A stretch of 64,000 bases of DNA from NCBI GenBank assembly GCA_027491315.1, contig JAIXWL010000017.1:150422-214421 (forward strand), in the 5' to 3' direction. Made by a program: the position numbers and the translations under genes. Position 1 is the first letter of the stretch. Each line of letters starts with the position of its first letter. Shown here piece after piece: positions 18,230-27,825 of this stretch. This DNA is from Cytophagaceae bacterium (GTDB taxonomy: Bacteria; Bacteroidota; Bacteroidia; Cytophagales; Spirosomataceae). The notes under the pieces were generated by a model. That model searched no databases and was not told where the DNA came from. It saw only the letters and a list, made by a program, of their open reading frames with translations.

Positions 18230-19144
18230 ATGATCGAGAACCCTTACCATACCTCTGTTTTATTGCATGAATGCATTGATGGCTTAGCCATTAAGCCAGA
18301 GGGTATTTATGTCGATGTGACATTTGGAGGTGGAGGTCACTCCCGAGCCATTCTACAAGAATTAGGGCCAGATGGACGATTATTTGCCTTTGACCAGGAT
18401 CCGGATGCTTGGCGACAAGCTGAGAAAATAGATGATGGTCGATTGGAATTGATTACAGCTAATTTCAGGCATATTCAAAAGTACCTACGCATCCATGGGA
18501 TTAAACAAGTCGATGGAATATTGGCAGACTTTGGCGTCTCATCCTTTCAGTTGGATGCTGCAGAGCGCGGTTTTTCTACACGTTTTGACGGGCCCTTGGA
18601 TATGCGGATGGGACCATCTGCTTCCACCGATGCAGCTGAGGTGTTGAATTCCTATTCGGCAGACAGCTTGCAAAAGATTTTTGGCATGTATGGGGAGATT
18701 AAAAATGCTCGAACTTTAGCTCAAGCAGTAGTTCAAGCTAGGACGCAAAAAGCCTTAAAAACGACGTCGGAATTCAAAGAAATATTGGCTAAATTAGCTC
18801 CAAGATCACGGGAGTTCAAGTACTTTGCGCAAGCTTTTCAGGCAGTGCGTATTGAGGTGAATCAAGAACTCGCGGTTATTGAAGAGTTTTTAGAACAAGC
18901 AGCTAATTTATTGTCTCCAGAAGGAAGATTGGTTGTTTTATCCTTTCATTCATTGGAAGACCGATTGGTGAAAAATTTTATTCGAACAGGTGATTGTCAG
19001 GGTAAAGAAGATAAAGATTTGTTCGGCGTGGTTCATAAACCCTTGGAATCTGTCATCCGTAAGCCCATTACGGCCTCAGAAGAAGAGTTGAAAAGAAACC
19101 CGCGTTCACGTAGTGCTAAATTAAGAATCGCAGCTAAATTGTAA
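18230..19144 (+). CDS. rsmH: 16S rRNA (cytosine1402-N4)-methyltransferase RsmH
   Basis: RsmH (MraW) methylates N4 of C1402 in 16S rRNA. The 304-residue protein begins with the conserved YHTSVLLHECIDGL and has the SAM-binding loop TFGGGGHS (31-38). ADFGVSSFQLDAAERGFSTR and AFQAVRIEVNQE are further family markers, and RSRSAKLRIA closes the protein. It opens the division and cell-wall cluster here. The usual mraZ gene is absent upstream, where the TlpA-like gene is divergent. A TAAATTTG box at 18207-18214 is close upstream. Confidence 0.96.
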   Translation: MIENPYHTSVLLHECIDGLAIKPEGIYVDVTFGGGGHSRAILQELGPDGRLFAFDQDPDAWRQAEKIDDGRLELITANFRHIQKYLRIHGIKQVDGILADFGVSSFQLDAAERGFSTRFDGPLDMRMGPSASTDAAEVLNSYSADSLQKIFGMYGEIKNARTLAQAVVQARTQKALKTTSEFKEILAKLAPRSREFKYFAQAFQAVRIEVNQELAVIEEFLEQAANLLSPEGRLVVLSFHSLEDRLVKNFIRTGDCQGKEDKDLFGVVHKPLESVIRKPITASEEELKRNPRSRSAKLRIAAKL

Positions 19145-19145
19145 C

Positions 19146-19535
19146 ATGGCAAAACAAGTTTCTGATACTGAGCAAGCTCCTAAAGCTTCCGTTCCCAAAG
19201 AAGGGATATTGGATTTATTGTTTAACATGGATCCACTTACGGGTGGAGAATTGCCTTTTAAGCTAGTTCTGCGGATTGCTTATGTAGCCTTGCTGATTTT
19301 GACTTATATCTATTATTCCATGTTAGCAGATGGGAAAATCCATCAAATAGCCAAAACTAAAGCGGAATTAGAAGAGATTCGGGCTGATTATACTACTCAG
19401 AAAGCCGAATTCATGAAGATTGGGAAACAGAGTTATTTGGCCATTGCTATGAAGAAATATGCCTTGGAATTAAGCTTAACACCGCCTACTAAAGTCGTTT
19501 ATGATCAATCAAAAGAAGCTAAAAACAACGACTAG
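19146..19535 (+). CDS. ftsL: FtsL-like cell division protein
   Basis: A 129-residue bitopic membrane protein between rsmH and ftsI, the position of ftsL in division/cell-wall clusters. It has a cytoplasmic N-terminus of about 40 residues, one membrane span (about 42-60, LVLRIAYVALLILTYIYY), and a short periplasmic helical region. The call rests on position and architecture, because FtsL sequences are poorly conserved. It matches the FtsL-like proteins annotated in other Bacteroidota. It starts one base after the rsmH stop and three bases before ftsI. Confidence 0.8.
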   Translation: MAKQVSDTEQAPKASVPKEGILDLLFNMDPLTGGELPFKLVLRIAYVALLILTYIYYSMLADGKIHQIAKTKAELEEIRADYTTQKAEFMKIGKQSYLAIAMKKYALELSLTPPTKVVYDQSKEAKNND

Positions 19536-19538
19536 CTC

Positions 19539-21668
19539 ATGGCAAAAGTAAAAAGACAAAATATTCGAGAAATTATTACCAAACGATTCATCGCCTTTTT
19601 TATCGTGGTGGTTATGTTGTTTTTGGTCTTAGTTATCAACTTGTACAAAATTGTATTCATCAACGGCGAGACTTTGCGGAATGATGTATTTAATACCTAT
19701 ATCAAGGAGCGAAGTGTGGAAGCCACTCGAGGCAATATTTACTCGGATGATGGAAGTTTATTGGCGACTTCTTTGCCTAAATACAGGTTAGGTTTAGACC
19801 CTTCCGTTTACAATAGAAATGCTGTATCGGAAAGAAAATTCAAAGAACATATTGACGAACTGTCCATTGCCTTAGCCAATTTTTTTCAGGATCATACTGC
19901 TGATGAATACAAGAATAAGATTGTGTCAGCGAAAAAGAATGGTAAAAATTACCTCTTGTTGAATAACCGATTATTGGATTTTCAAGAACGTAAAAAGGTG
20001 GCTAAATTCCCTTTATTTAATTTAGGAGAAGCCACCAAAACGGGGATTGTATTCGATAAAGTAAATGTTCGTTATGCTCCTTTTGGTCAAATGGCCTATC
20101 GTACCGTTGGTTATTTAAAAGATAAAGTAGCTGTAGGTATCGAAGGTAGTTTTAACAAGGAATTAAAAGGAATACCAGGTAAAGGTCTGTTTGAGAAAAT
20201 GGATAAAAACACTTGGCGACCTGTGGAAGGAGGAGAAGAATCTGTCCCTAAACCCGGATTAGATATTTATACTACCTTGGATATCAATATTCAAGATATT
20301 GTCGAATCGGCTTTGATGAAAGCCATGACCACTTATGAAGGTGATTATGGGGTGGTTATTGTGATGGAAACAGCCACGGGCGAAATCAAGGCGATTTCAA
20401 ATTTGTCAAAGAACGCGAATTCACCCACAGGTTATTCGGAGAGCTTTAATTATGCGATTCGAGAAGCAAGGGACCCGGGATCGGTATTTAAATTACCTTC
20501 CATGATGGCCATGCTAGAGGAGGCCGATTTGCCATTGGACATGCCTGTATCTACTGGAAATGGAAAATACCATCATTATAATGGGACCATGTCTGACTCT
20601 CACCCGATGGGAACGATTTCGGTGGCTCAAGTGATAGAAAGTTCTTCTAATGTGGGCACTATGGTACTTATGAAAAAGGTCTTTGCTTCTAAGCCAGCCA
20701 AGTTTTATGATTATTTAAAAAAGTATCATTTAATAGAATCCCTAAATTTTCAAATTCAACCAAATCCAAGGCCTAATTTTCCTGTTCCTGCCAAGTGGGA
20801 TGCCTTTCAATTACTTTGGTCATCCGTGGGATATTCCACTCAATATTCCCCGCTACAGTTGATCTCTTTTTATAATGCTATTGCAAACAATGGGTATTGG
20901 ATTCAACCTATCATTGTTACTAAAGCCACCCGTGCGGATGAAGTTGTGATTGATTATCGAGCTAGTCAGGTTAAGGATCAGGAGCCTTTATGCTCTCCCA
21001 AGACTTTAGAAAAAATTAAAAGTATGTTGGAAGGGGTGGTGACTAAAGGTACCGCCAATAATATCAAAGGGACCACCTATGGGATTGCAGGAAAAACTGG
21101 AACCGCCCAGCGTATCATCAATGGTCGATATATTCCGGGTAAATACTATACCTCTTTTATTGGTTATTTCCCTGTGAAAAAGCCTAAATACACGATTTTA
21201 GTTTCCATTGACAATCCACAAGGGCATGCAGAAGCAACCTATGCTCGGCAGGTAACAGCGCCGGTTTTCAAGGAAATTTCGGATAATATTTACTTGCGGG
21301 ATATGAAACTTCAGCGCAAACTGGCCGGGACCTTACCAGATTCTTTAAACAAAGCATCTTTGAGCCATACGGTTCATCCCATGGATCAGTCCATATTGTA
21401 TTCCAATTTTGGTTTACCGAAGGTAGAGGAAGATGGCAGTTGGTTACAGTTTAAAATGGATAAGCAATTGGTACAAAATACTCCATTGAGTTTTCCTGCT
21501 AAGACGGTACCTAATGTGGTAGGTATGAATTTAAGAGATGCCTTATTTACCCTGGAAAACAGAGGACTGAAAGTTAAAGCCAATGGTTTAGGAACCGTAG
21601 TAAGTCAGTCATTAGCCCCGGGAAGTCCTACCCGAAAAAATCTTTTATTACAAATTCAACTTCAATAA
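19539..21668 (+). CDS. ftsI: peptidoglycan transpeptidase FtsI (PBP) with PASTA domain
   Basis: Septal class B penicillin-binding protein of 709 residues. A single membrane anchor lies at about 17-38. The dimerisation domain includes RSVEATRGNIYSDDG. The transpeptidase motifs are Ser315-V-F-Lys318 (DPGSVFKLP), Ser369-Ser-Asn371 (SSSN) and Lys519-Thr-Gly521 (AGKTGTAQ). A C-terminal PASTA domain (about 655-709, VPNVVGMNLRDALFTLENRG) follows, as in many Bacteroidota FtsI and in Gram-positive PBP2x. It crosslinks septal peptidoglycan and is packed between ftsL and murE (1-base gap). Confidence 0.94.
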   Translation: MAKVKRQNIREIITKRFIAFFIVVVMLFLVLVINLYKIVFINGETLRNDVFNTYIKERSVEATRGNIYSDDGSLLATSLPKYRLGLDPSVYNRNAVSERKFKEHIDELSIALANFFQDHTADEYKNKIVSAKKNGKNYLLLNNRLLDFQERKKVAKFPLFNLGEATKTGIVFDKVNVRYAPFGQMAYRTVGYLKDKVAVGIEGSFNKELKGIPGKGLFEKMDKNTWRPVEGGEESVPKPGLDIYTTLDINIQDIVESALMKAMTTYEGDYGVVIVMETATGEIKAISNLSKNANSPTGYSESFNYAIREARDPGSVFKLPSMMAMLEEADLPLDMPVSTGNGKYHHYNGTMSDSHPMGTISVAQVIESSSNVGTMVLMKKVFASKPAKFYDYLKKYHLIESLNFQIQPNPRPNFPVPAKWDAFQLLWSSVGYSTQYSPLQLISFYNAIANNGYWIQPIIVTKATRADEVVIDYRASQVKDQEPLCSPKTLEKIKSMLEGVVTKGTANNIKGTTYGIAGKTGTAQRIINGRYIPGKYYTSFIGYFPVKKPKYTILVSIDNPQGHAEATYARQVTAPVFKEISDNIYLRDMKLQRKLAGTLPDSLNKASLSHTVHPMDQSILYSNFGLPKVEEDGSWLQFKMDKQLVQNTPLSFPAKTVPNVVGMNLRDALFTLENRGLKVKANGLGTVVSQSLAPGSPTRKNLLLQIQLQ

Positions 21669-21669
21669 T

Positions 21670-23130
21670 ATGGCATTAGTTAAGACCTTATTTCAATCGA
21701 TTCCCACATTACAAATAGCTGGCGAAGATCAATCGGTTGAAATGTTGTGTTTTGATTCAAGAAAGGCACAGAAAGGATCTTTGTTTTTTGCCATGCGAGG
21801 CACACAAGTAGATGGTCACCAGTTTTTACCACAAGTATATGCCCAAGGTTGTACCGCTTGGGTGGTCGAGCAATTACCCGATGCTATTCCTGCTGATGTT
21901 ATTTGTATTCAAGTAAAGGATTCCAATGAAGCCTTGGCTTTAGCTTCGGCAGAGTTCTATGGCCATCCTTCAAAGGAGTTGAAATTAATTGGAATTACAG
22001 GAACCAATGGAAAAACGACTTCTGTTACTTTATTATTTGAGCTTTTTAGAAAACTAGGACATCGTTGTGGTTTGATATCTACGGTTCAAAATAAGATTGA
22101 AGATCGAGTAATTCCTGCTACACATACGACACCCGATGCCTTGAGCTTACAAGCCTTGCTAAGGGAAATGAAAGAAGAAGGTTGTAGTCACGTTTTCATG
22201 GAGGTGAGTTCTCATGCCGTCGTACAAAAACGTATTTTTGGGGTTCAGTTTTGTGGAGCCATATTCTCCAATATTACTCGTGATCACCTCGATTTTCATG
22301 AGACTTTTGATGCCTATATTGCCGCTAAAAAAGGTTTTTTTGACGCCTTAGGTACTTCGGCCTTTGCTTTGACCAACGTTGATGATAAGCGCGGGATGGT
22401 CATGTTACAAAATACCAAAGCCAAGAAATATACCTATGGCTTGTTGAATGCAGCTGACTTTAAAGCCAAGATTATTAGTAATGGACTGTCGGGATTGCAA
22501 TTGGAAATCAATGGGCAGCATTTACATGCTCAATTGATTGGCACCTTTAATGCCTATAATTTACTAGCTATTTATTCCACAGCTATTATTTTGGGAGAGG
22601 ATCCTTTAGAGGTATTGATTCAATTGTCCAGCCTAAAAACAGCTCCGGGAAGATTTGAACAAATGGCAGGGAGTCAACAAAAAATGGCCATTGTGGATTA
22701 TGCCCATACACCTGATGCCTTGGAAAATGTTTTAAAAACCATTCAAGCAATTCGTACAAAAAATCAAAAAATCATCACCGTAGTAGGTTGTGGAGGTAAC
22801 CGTGATGCGGGCAAAAGGCCAATCATGGCGGCTTTGGCTGCTAAATATTCGGATTCATTGGTATTGACATCAGATAATCCTAGAAAGGAAGATCCTGAAT
22901 ATATTTTAGATCAAATGGAAGCTGGATTGACGGAGGAAGAAAAGGGGAAAATGACTCGCTTGGTTGATCGAAAAGAGGGTATTTTTTATGCAATTCAGCA
23001 TTTAGCGGGAGCAGGAGATATCATTTTAGTAGCAGGTAAAGGACATGAAACCTACCAAGAAATACAAGGTGTAAAATATGATTTCGACGATAAACAAGTC
23101 ATTGGAGAAGCTTTTGAAGCCTCGAATTAA
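21670..23130 (+). CDS. murE: UDP-MurNAc-L-Ala-D-Glu:meso-DAP ligase MurE
   Basis: MurE adds the third amino acid to the peptidoglycan stem peptide. The 486-residue ligase has the P-loop GTNGKTT (111-117), the THTTPDALSL substrate loop, FSNITRDHLDFH, and DYAHTPDAL. The specificity motif is Asp402-Asn-Pro-Arg405 (TSDNPRKEDP), the signature of meso-diaminopimelate-adding enzymes, so the organism should have DAP-type peptidoglycan. It starts one base after the ftsI stop and is followed by mraY. Confidence 0.96.
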   Translation: MALVKTLFQSIPTLQIAGEDQSVEMLCFDSRKAQKGSLFFAMRGTQVDGHQFLPQVYAQGCTAWVVEQLPDAIPADVICIQVKDSNEALALASAEFYGHPSKELKLIGITGTNGKTTSVTLLFELFRKLGHRCGLISTVQNKIEDRVIPATHTTPDALSLQALLREMKEEGCSHVFMEVSSHAVVQKRIFGVQFCGAIFSNITRDHLDFHETFDAYIAAKKGFFDALGTSAFALTNVDDKRGMVMLQNTKAKKYTYGLLNAADFKAKIISNGLSGLQLEINGQHLHAQLIGTFNAYNLLAIYSTAIILGEDPLEVLIQLSSLKTAPGRFEQMAGSQQKMAIVDYAHTPDALENVLKTIQAIRTKNQKIITVVGCGGNRDAGKRPIMAALAAKYSDSLVLTSDNPRKEDPEYILDQMEAGLTEEEKGKMTRLVDRKEGIFYAIQHLAGAGDIILVAGKGHETYQEIQGVKYDFDDKQVIGEAFEASN

Positions 23131-23192
23131 TTTGTACATCGCTGTAAAATTTTGCATTTTTGCTTTTAATATCTAATCCAAATTTCAGAAAT

Positions 23193-24404
23193 ATGTTGTA
23201 TTACCTTTTTGATTACCTAGATAAGCAATGGAACATTCCGGGAGCAGGGGTATTTCAATATATTTCATTTCGCGTGTTTATGGCTATCATAACCTCTTTG
23301 GGGATAGCAGCTATTTGGGGTAAAGCCGTTATTTATCGCTTGCAAAGACTTCAAATTGGAGAAGAAATACGGGATTTAGGTTTGGAAGGACAAATGCAAA
23401 AGAAGGGTACGCCCACCATGGGAGGATTTATTATCCTTTTGTCATTAATTATCCCCACCTTACTTTTTGCTAAAATTACCAACGTATATATTGTACTGTT
23501 ACTAACCTCCGCTATTTGGTTGGGTGCAGTTGGATTTGCAGATGATTACATCAAGGTCTTTAAAAAGAATAAAGACGGATTATCTGGTCGCTTTAAAATT
23601 GTAGGTCAAATCGGTCTAGGCATTATCGTGGGATTGACCATGTATTTCAATGAGCATATTAAAGTTAGGCTTTTTTCTAAAGTAAGTGTGTTAGCTGATG
23701 GATCCACTTTGCAGTCCTATACGGATCATAAATCCTTGATGACTACGGTGCCATTTTTGAAGAATAATCAGTTCGATTATAACATGCTTTTGCCAGATTT
23801 TATCCCTGATCATTATGTATGGGTGGTCTATGTTTTGGTTGTTATTTTTATCATCACGGCTGTTTCAAACGGCGCAAACATCACCGATGGATTGGATGGT
23901 TTAGCAGCAGGTACTTCCGTGATTATCGGTTTGACTTTGGCTATTTTGGCATATGTATCTGGTAATAAGGTTTTCTCCCAGTATTTAAATGTGATGTTTA
24001 TTCCCAATTCAGGGGAGCTCGCTATCTTTTGTGCGGCCTTTGTTGGAGCATGCATCGGATTTTTGTGGTATAATGCCTATCCTGCCCAAGTGTTTATGGG
24101 AGATACGGGAAGTTTGATGTTGGGTGGAGTCATTGCCACCTTGGCTATTGTGATTCGCAAAGAAATGTTGATTCCCGTTTTATGCGGAATCTTTTTGGTG
24201 GAAAATCTATCAGTCATCATACAGGTGGCTTATTTCAAGTATACCAAACGAAAATATGGTGAAGGTAGGCGCGTCTTTTTGATGTCTCCTTTGCACCACC
24301 ATTTTCAAAAGAAAAATTACCATGAGGCTAAAATTGTTATCCGCTTCCTAATTGTGGGTATTATTTTAGCTGTTATATCACTTGTCACATTAAAATTGCG
24401 CTAA
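23193..24404 (+). CDS. mraY: phospho-MurNAc-pentapeptide transferase MraY
   Basis: MraY attaches phospho-MurNAc-pentapeptide to undecaprenyl phosphate to make lipid I. It is a polytopic membrane protein of 403 residues. Family motifs are [19 protein letters not shown] (the Asp pair), [14 protein letters not shown], and [12 protein letters not shown]; the C-terminal [13 protein letters not shown] is diagnostic. ATG at 23193 ([14 protein letters not shown]) is preferred to an in-frame TTG at 23160 because family members start there. Normally murD follows, but here aroA does. Confidence 0.96.
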   Translation: MLYYLFDYLDKQWNIPGAGVFQYISFRVFMAIITSLGIAAIWGKAVIYRLQRLQIGEEIRDLGLEGQMQKKGTPTMGGFIILLSLIIPTLLFAKITNVYIVLLLTSAIWLGAVGFADDYIKVFKKNKDGLSGRFKIVGQIGLGIIVGLTMYFNEHIKVRLFSKVSVLADGSTLQSYTDHKSLMTTVPFLKNNQFDYNMLLPDFIPDHYVWVVYVLVVIFIITAVSNGANITDGLDGLAAGTSVIIGLTLAILAYVSGNKVFSQYLNVMFIPNSGELAIFCAAFVGACIGFLWYNAYPAQVFMGDTGSLMLGGVIATLAIVIRKEMLIPVLCGIFLVENLSVIIQVAYFKYTKRKYGEGRRVFLMSPLHHHFQKKNYHEAKIVIRFLIVGIILAVISLVTLKLR

Positions 24405-24417
24405 GCGCTAGCTAGTT

Positions 24418-25656
24418 TTGAGTCAAATTTGCCTATTCCCACGAAACAAATCCTTTCAAGAAATTATTCCTTTGCCGGCTTCTAAATCGGAAAGTAACCG
24501 AGCATTGGTTATCAATGCTTTAGCGGGAGGAGCCTTGTCTAATGTATCTAATTTGGCGGAAGCAAGAGATACTCAAACCATGATTCGCTTATTGGCAGAG
24601 AATGGTGACGTGGCGGATGTGTTAGATGCCGGGACCACCATGCGTTTTTTGACGGCTTATTATGCCATCAAAGGTCAAAAGAAAAAAATGACGGGCACTC
24701 CAAGAATGTGCGAACGTCCTATCGGGATTTTGGTTGATGCATTAAGAACGCTTGGAGCAGATATTACCTACCTGAATCAGGAAGGTTACCCTCCCATGCA
24801 ACTCAATGGATTTACCTATGCAGGAAATAGACATTTATCCATTCGTGGAGATGTGAGTTCACAATTTATTTCTGCCATTTTAATGCTTGCACCTCTCTTG
24901 CCAGAGGGTTTAGAATTAACGATTACAGGTTCATTGGGCTCAAAGCCCTATGTAGAAATGACACTGGCTCAAATGCGTCATTTTGGAATACAAGCCGAGG
25001 CAGATTGGAATAGAGCTGTTATTTCGATACCTGCTCAGAAATATCTAGTAAATCCATTTGCTGTGGAGTCAGATTGGTCAGGTGCTAGTTATTGGTATTC
25101 CATGGTAGCCCTATCTCCCTTTGAAGATGCTTCTTTGGAGTTATTGGGCTTGAAAGAGAACTCCCTCCAAGGAGATTCCGCCATACAGCACATCATGGCA
25201 GAAATGGGAGTTAAAAGCACTTATACAGGAAGAGGGTTTTTGTTGACCAAAAGTAAAGCCAAGCCAAGTTTAGCTTGGGATTTCACGGATTGTCCTGATT
25301 TGGCCCAAACTATTTGTGTAGTAGCTGCCGCCAAAAATATTCATTTAACCTTGACGGGAATTGAGTCATTAAAAGTTAAAGAAACAGACCGCGTATTGGC
25401 ACTTCAGCAAGAATTAAAGAAGATTGGTGGCCAATTAGTGGAGGTAGAAAAAGGGGTAAAATATGAATTATCAGGGCCAAACAACCTTGCTAGCAGCCAA
25501 GTACCTGAGTTTGATACCTACGATGACCACCGTATGGCTATGGCTTTTGCACCGCTGGGTTTAATAACAGAAATTGTTATTCATGAACCTGGGGTAGTAG
25601 CTAAATCTTACCCAAGCTTTTGGTCGCATGTCGACAAAATCTTAGATTCCAAATAA
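24418..25656 (+). CDS. aroA: 3-phosphoshikimate 1-carboxyvinyltransferase (EPSP synthase)
   Basis: EPSP synthase joins shikimate-3-phosphate and PEP in the shikimate pathway. The 412-residue protein shows LPASKSESNRALVINAL (substrate-binding Lys, Ser, Arg), DAGTTMRFLTAYYA, RGDVSSQFISA, and the PEP-binding end TYDDHRMAMAFAPLG. It begins with TTG at 24418; no in-frame ATG occurs before the essential SKSESNR motif, so TTG is required. It follows mraY by 13 bases, which puts an aromatic amino-acid gene where murD would be expected. Confidence 0.94.
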   Translation: MSQICLFPRNKSFQEIIPLPASKSESNRALVINALAGGALSNVSNLAEARDTQTMIRLLAENGDVADVLDAGTTMRFLTAYYAIKGQKKKMTGTPRMCERPIGILVDALRTLGADITYLNQEGYPPMQLNGFTYAGNRHLSIRGDVSSQFISAILMLAPLLPEGLELTITGSLGSKPYVEMTLAQMRHFGIQAEADWNRAVISIPAQKYLVNPFAVESDWSGASYWYSMVALSPFEDASLELLGLKENSLQGDSAIQHIMAEMGVKSTYTGRGFLLTKSKAKPSLAWDFTDCPDLAQTICVVAAAKNIHLTLTGIESLKVKETDRVLALQQELKKIGGQLVEVEKGVKYELSGPNNLASSQVPEFDTYDDHRMAMAFAPLGLITEIVIHEPGVVAKSYPSFWSHVDKILDSK

Positions 25657-25708
25657 TAAGCTATTTGGATTTCTTTCTTTAGTGTGTAGATAAATCTCTA
25701 TTTTTACT

Positions 25709-25743
25709 TAGATTTGACAACCTTCCGAAGGTTGTCAAATCTA
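25709..25743. repeat. perfect 35-base palindrome with single-base centre
   Basis: Arms of 17 bases (left arm TAGATTTGACAACCTTC, right arm its exact reverse complement) surround a single C at 25726. As RNA it would form a strong hairpin. It lies in the 190-base gap between aroA and the amidohydrolase and could terminate aroA, but no T-run follows directly. A second palindrome of the same design, also containing TGTCAA in an arm, is at 50468-50500, which suggests a dispersed palindromic repeat family. Confidence 0.85.
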
Positions 25744-25846
25744 CAGCTACATAACTACACTGTTACACAGCTATCCCGCTACAGCTATGACTAACCGTAC
25801 AGCTCGCGGCATCCTCCCTAAGGCTAAATCGCTAAATCAACAATAA
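25744..25846 (+). other. short intergenic stretch with repeated ACAGCT
   Basis: Between the palindrome and the amidohydrolase start, the hexamer ACAGCT occurs four times in irregular spacing (contexts CTACAGCTAC, ACACAGCTAT, CTACAGCTAT and GTACAGCTCG). There is no open frame of note. It may be a decayed tandem repeat; no function is seen. Confidence 0.4.
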
Positions 25847-27118
25847 ATGAAAAAAATCCTATTCATACTAATTTGGGCAGTTCAGCCTATTTTAGCCCAA
25901 AAAACCATCATCCATTGCGGTAATTTAATTGATGTGAAAACATTGAAAGTGTTGCCCAACATGTCCATCATAGTTCAGGGGAAAAAGATTGTTCTTGTTT
26001 CCTCTGGTTATATCAATCCAGAAAAAGGAGAAAAGGTAATTGATTTAAAAGGTAAAACCGTAATGCCTGGTTTAATCGACATGCATGTTCATTTACGCAG
26101 TGAAACCAATCCTAATGCTTATTTGGATCGTTTTGTGAAAAACCCTGGCGATCAAGCTTACCAGGCATTGGTCTTTGGGAGGAAAAACTTGATGGCAGGA
26201 TTTACTACTGTACGAGATTTAGGAGGAAGTATCAGCATCAATCTGAGAAATGCTATTAATAGTGGTTTGGTGGAAGGTCCAAGGATATTTGCTGCCGGTG
26301 TTGCGATTTCTACTACGGGTGGGCACATGGATGGCACCAATGGAGTCAACCAATATTATACCAAGGATCTGGGACCTGAGGACGGAATAATTAATGGGGT
26401 GGACGATGCCCGGAAGGCGGTAAGACAAAGATATAAGGAAGGTTCAGATGTTATTAAGATTGCATCCACTGGAGGAGTTTTAAGTTATGCCAAAGATGGC
26501 ATGGGTGCTCAATTTACTGTCGAGGAAGTGCAAGCCATCGTTCAAACAGCCAAGGATTATGGCTTTAAAGTAGCGGCTCATGCTCACGGTGCAGAAGGGA
26601 TTAAACGTGCTGTATTAGGCGGAGTTAGTTCCATTGAACATGGAACCTATATGACAGAGGAGATTATGGAATTAATGAAAAAGCATGGTACTTATTACGT
26701 ACCTACTGTCATTGCAGGAAGATCTACAGCAGATTCCGCCAAGATCCCCAATTATTACCCAGAAATGGTTCGGTTAAAAGCTCTAGCCATTGGTCCAATG
26801 ATTCAATCTACTTTTGGGAAAGCCTATAAAGCAGGAGTAAAAATTGCTTTTGGGACAGATGCTGGAGTATTTGGTCATGGTAAAAATGCCCTTGAATTTG
26901 AATTAATGCATCAAGCAGGTATGCCAGCCCTTGAAACCATTCAGGCTGCAACGGTTAATGCGGCTGATTTATTAGGACAAAGCGAGATGCTCGGATCTAT
27001 TGAGCCTGGCAAATGGGCAGATATCATTGCCGTAGAAGGAAATCCTGCAGAATCGATTCAGTCGATGAGCCGAGTGAAATTTGTAATGAAAGAAGGTAAA
27101 GTGTACAAGAACGAATAA
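25847..27118 (+). CDS. secreted amidohydrolase-family metal-dependent hydrolase
   Basis: A 423-residue amidohydrolase of the imidazolonepropionase-like/prolidase (Cc2672-type) group. Residues 1-18 form a signal peptide. The metal-binding H-x-H is His80-x-His82 (PGLIDMHVHLR). VIKIASTGGV carries the likely bridging lysine, AAHAHGAEGI and SIEHGTYM supply further histidines, and FGTDAGVFGHG gives the catalytic Asp. Secreted relatives act on dipeptides or amide metabolites in the periplasm; the true substrate is unknown. It appears monocistronic, followed by a hairpin (27126-27158). Confidence 0.83.
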   Translation: MKKILFILIWAVQPILAQKTIIHCGNLIDVKTLKVLPNMSIIVQGKKIVLVSSGYINPEKGEKVIDLKGKTVMPGLIDMHVHLRSETNPNAYLDRFVKNPGDQAYQALVFGRKNLMAGFTTVRDLGGSISINLRNAINSGLVEGPRIFAAGVAISTTGGHMDGTNGVNQYYTKDLGPEDGIINGVDDARKAVRQRYKEGSDVIKIASTGGVLSYAKDGMGAQFTVEEVQAIVQTAKDYGFKVAAHAHGAEGIKRAVLGGVSSIEHGTYMTEEIMELMKKHGTYYVPTVIAGRSTADSAKIPNYYPEMVRLKALAIGPMIQSTFGKAYKAGVKIAFGTDAGVFGHGKNALEFELMHQAGMPALETIQAATVNAADLLGQSEMLGSIEPGKWADIIAVEGNPAESIQSMSRVKFVMKEGKVYKNE

Positions 27119-27125
27119 AACACCC

Positions 27126-27158
27126 AGCATGGGCAGGCTATTCATGCTAGCCCATGCT
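27126..27158. terminator. hairpin between convergent genes
   Basis: Arms AGCATGGGC (27126-27134) and GCCCATGCT (27150-27158) pair perfectly around a 15-base loop, between the amidohydrolase and the convergent membrane-protein gene. There is no clear T-run on either strand, so its role as a terminator is only likely. Confidence 0.45.
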
Positions 27159-27741
27159 ACCTTAACGCAGGGACTTGTTTTTTTAACAATTCGAAGCCTC
27201 CAAATAATATACCAGAGAATAAGAATTGGCTAATCAAACTATTTTTCAAAAAGGGTAATCCCATGGCATAACACTGCATTAATCCATTCCAATCTTTCGA
27301 ATACACCAGTTCATCTCCTACAATAGCAGCACCCATGCTCGGAATGTTTAACCAAACAGCGAAGTTAGAAAGTAGAAAGAAACCAATAACTACCGCTAAA
27401 TTGGATGTTAAGAAGTTCAGCGCTGTCATTTTATTTTTCAACATATAGGTTCCGATTAATGAGATACCTACGAATAATGTCATGTGGATAGGTGCAAAGC
27501 CCCATGAGAAGCCCTGGTAATATTGAGGGTAAACCAAGTTGTTTAATACCAAGTTAGCCAACCAAATACTTAATATAGTCCAAGAGATGGATTGTGATTT
27601 ACTGCTAAAATAGGCCCCAGCGAATAAGGCCATGGATGTAATGGGAGAAAAATTAGCCCAAGCCGGTCCAGCCAATATTAAAAGTCGGCTAACAACAGCT
27701 AGCAATAAAATGCAAATGAGGGTAAGCGTTCTTTTCGACAT
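27157..27741 (-). CDS. DUF6580-type small membrane protein (putative transporter)
   Basis: A 194-residue polytopic membrane protein with about five to six hydrophobic segments. The N-terminal half has NFSPITSMALFAGAYF, a mark of the DUF6580 family, which resembles substrate-binding S components of ECF vitamin transporters. That makes vitamin or cofactor uptake a reasonable guess, but no ECF ATPase or T subunit is nearby and no specificity can be read. The gene is alone on the minus strand between the amidohydrolase and purK. Confidence 0.7.
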   Translation of the reverse strand: MSKRTLTLICILLLAVVSRLLILAGPAWANFSPITSMALFAGAYFSSKSQSISWTILSIWLANLVLNNLVYPQYYQGFSWGFAPIHMTLFVGISLIGTYMLKNKMTALNFLTSNLAVVIGFFLLSNFAVWLNIPSMGAAIVGDELVYSKDWNGLMQCYAMGLPFLKNSLISQFLFSGILFGGFELLKKQVPALR

Positions 27742-27825
27742 TATCTTAAAATTTGAAAGAATCTATTTTGGACTGGGAAAATAATTTCCAAAGGTAAAAC
27801 AAAAGCAGTAATTTTATCCATTCGA

